23,309 nt of DNA from JACVRM01 sp046262315. GTDB taxonomy: Bacteria > Actinomycetota > Thermoleophilia > Gaiellales > Gaiellaceae. Shown piece after piece: positions 22,056 through 23,309 of the stretch (its first letter is position 1; every line of letters starts with the position of its first letter). The notes beneath the pieces are model-generated. The model was given only the letters and a program-made list of their open reading frames with translations. It made no database searches and was not told the origin of the DNA. The stretch lies in NCBI GenBank assembly GCA_046262315.1, contig JBHEMZ010000006.1:1-23309 (forward strand). Reading direction: 5' to 3'. The position numbers and the translations under genes were made by a program.

Positions 22056-22694
22056 GGCTCCGCTCGCTCCGGCGCGAGGCCGACGGTGAGCCGCACGGAC
22101 TGCTCGTCCTCTTCCACGGCCGCGGCGCCGATGAGCAGGATCTCGTGCCGCTGCTGGACGTGCTCGACCCCGCTCGGCGCCTGCTTGGAGTCACACCGCG
22201 CGGCCCGCTGCCGCTGCCGCCCGGAGGGGCGCACTGGTACGTCGTGCAGGAGGTCGGCTATCCCGACCCCGACACCTTCTTGCCCACGTGGGGGGGCCGG
22301 CTCACGCTGGCTCGACGAGCTCGCAGCCGAGACGGGCATCCCTCCGGAACGGACGGTGCTGGGAGGCTTCTCGCAGGGTGCCGTGATGAGCTACGCGTTC
22401 GGCCTGGGGGCGGGCCGCCCGCGCCCCGCTGCGATCGTCGCGTTCAGCGGCTTCCTGCCCACTGTGGAAGGCTGGGAGCTCGACCTCTCGCCGCTGCTAC
22501 CGCCCGTGGCGATCGGCCACGGCGTCTACGACCCGATCATGGGCATCGAGTGGGGGAGGCATGCCCGGGAGACGCTGGAAGCTGCCGGCGCCGAGGTGGT
22601 ATACCGCGAGTCGCCGCTGCCGCATGCCATCGATCCGCGCTTCGCGCCCGAGCTCGCCGGCTTCGTCGGAGACGCGCTGGCCTTGCGCCGCTAG
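22052..22694 (+). pseudogene. Phospholipase/carboxylesterase (MhqD/YpfH-like), frameshifted in a G run
   Basis: This alpha/beta hydrolase starts with GTG at 22052 (GTGA overlap). The first frame gives GLLVLFHGRGADEQDLVPLL and GAHWYVVQEVGYPDPDTFLP (oxyanion HG motif). At the G7 run 22290-22296 the frame must change; removing one G gives TWGAGSRWLDELAAETGI and the rest of the enzyme: nucleophile elbow LGGFSQGAVMS, acid GHGVYDPIMG and His in SPLPHAID, ending at TAG 22692-22694. About 213 residues would be made if the frame were restored, normal for the family. All three catalytic residues are present, so a sequencing error or slippage at the G run is as likely as a true pseudogene. It probably hydrolyses small esters, perhaps products linked to the upstream dioxygenase. 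Confidence 0.75.
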
Positions 22695-23309
22695 GGGTTG
22701 GACTCGACCTTGCCCCAGGCCCGGTAGACGAGGCGGGTTGCGGGCGAGGTGGCCGTGCTCGAGCCGCCGAGGTTCGCAGCCGTCACCACGACTCGCATGC
22801 GTGTTCTGCGGTCACGGGTCGTCAAGGCGTACGTCGACCGCCCTGCGCCGCGGATCCTCTTGCAGCGCGTCCCGGTCCGGTCGCACCGCTGCCACTGGTA
22901 GACGTAGGCGGTGGGCGTGTTCGTCCAGCCCCCTACGCTTGCGCGCAGGCGGCCACCGACCCTCGTCGCTCCACTCACCTGCGGTCGCTCGATGTTCGCG
23001 GGCACGGCGACGAACACGATGCTCGTAGGGGCCGAGCTGGCGGACGCCGAGCCGTTCGCGTTCGTAGCCGTCACGCGCAGCCGGAGCGTCGCGCGCAGGT
23101 CGTGCGGGCTGACGAGGTATGCCTGGGCCGTCGCCCCCTCGATCTCGGCGCATGGAGGCCCGGCGGCCGGACACCGCTCCCACTGGAACGCGAAGGTGAT
23201 AGGCCCGTCGCTCGTCCAGGTGCCCGTGGAGCCGGTCAGCGTCTTGCCGGTCTCGGTGCTGCCCTCGACCTCGGGTGCGCCGTTCGGAACGGGCGGCAAG
23301 CGCGGCGGC
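22691..23309 (-). CDS. Ig-like repeat protein, C-terminal part (cut by window edge)
   Basis: The frame is open to the right edge and ends at TAG 22691-22693, so the N-terminus is missing. At least two repeats of about 95 residues are visible, each with G-x-W-x-(T/S), then (Y/F)xYQW-x-RC, a second Cys about 8-10 residues later, a Y-x-L-(T/S) strand, and (L/M)RVxVTAxNxxGS-x-(A/S). Such beta-sandwich repeats are common in secreted or surface proteins of Thermoleophilia, where the Cys pair may form a disulfide. No anchor follows the last repeat; the tail RLVYRAWGKVESNP is short. The stop codon shares the palindrome CTAG (22691-22694) with the stop of the convergent esterase gene. Confidence 0.75.
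   Translation of the reverse strand, partial: PPRLPPVPNGAPEVEGSTETGKTLTGSTGTWTSDGPITFAFQWERCPAAGPPCAEIEGATAQAYLVSPHDLRATLRLRVTATNANGSASASSAPTSIVFVAVPANIERPQVSGATRVGGRLRASVGGWTNTPTAYVYQWQRCDRTGTRCKRIRGAGRSTYALTTRDRRTRMRVVVTAANLGGSSTATSPATRLVYRAWGKVESNP

Overview
The window is high-GC DNA with dense genes, many GTG starts and 4-base GTGA stop/start overlaps. It most likely comes from an actinobacterium. The secreted repeats at the right edge carry the YQW-x-RC signature common in Thermoleophilia (Solirubrobacterales/Gaiellales), so I lean to that class by inference only. No tRNA, rRNA or CRISPR array was seen.

Left edge (1-2520): the end of an IS66-like element, then a two-gene ABC-2 type exporter, a C-terminal scrap of a fumarylacetoacetate hydrolase gene on the minus strand, and a 73-residue orphan protein.

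Glycan locus (2672-12768): a plus-strand run of four overlapping genes (glycosyltransferase fused to a Gfo/Idh/MocA oxidoreductase; MDR dehydrogenase; second GT4 glycosyltransferase; clan-A glycoside hydrolase-like barrel fused to a cupin) meets a minus-strand pair (glycosyltransferase fused to UDP-galactopyranose mutase; GT2 fused to a second glycosyltransferase-like domain). Four of the six proteins join two domains. The UDP-galactopyranose mutase points to a galactofuranose-containing surface glycan. The other enzymes could build or modify a second sugar, but no substrate can be read from sequence.

Resistance-like trio (13071-17107): an aminoglycoside phosphotransferase-family kinase, a two-domain GNAT acetyltransferase, and a TetM/Otr(A)-type ribosomal protection GTPase preceded by a short overlapping leader ORF with a strong Shine-Dalgarno site.

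Stress and decay region (17108-20076): a manganese catalase gene broken by several frameshifts and by a 131-bp internal inversion bounded by the 6-bp inverted repeat GGTCAA/TTGACC; a 37-residue Lys-rich protein; a perfect 30-bp palindrome; a DUF2382 (YsnF/AvaK) protein; and a zinc-ribbon gene with a frameshift near its end.

Right part (20077-23309): an RpoD-like sigma factor, then a translationally coupled pair of ring-cleaving VOC dioxygenase and carboxylesterase that recalls mhqO-mhqD of Bacillus. The esterase frame breaks in a run of seven G. A convergent gene for a secreted-type repeat protein runs off the right edge. The most striking item is the micro-inversion inside the catalase gene. 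The most likely undescribed functional system is the fusion-rich glycan locus.
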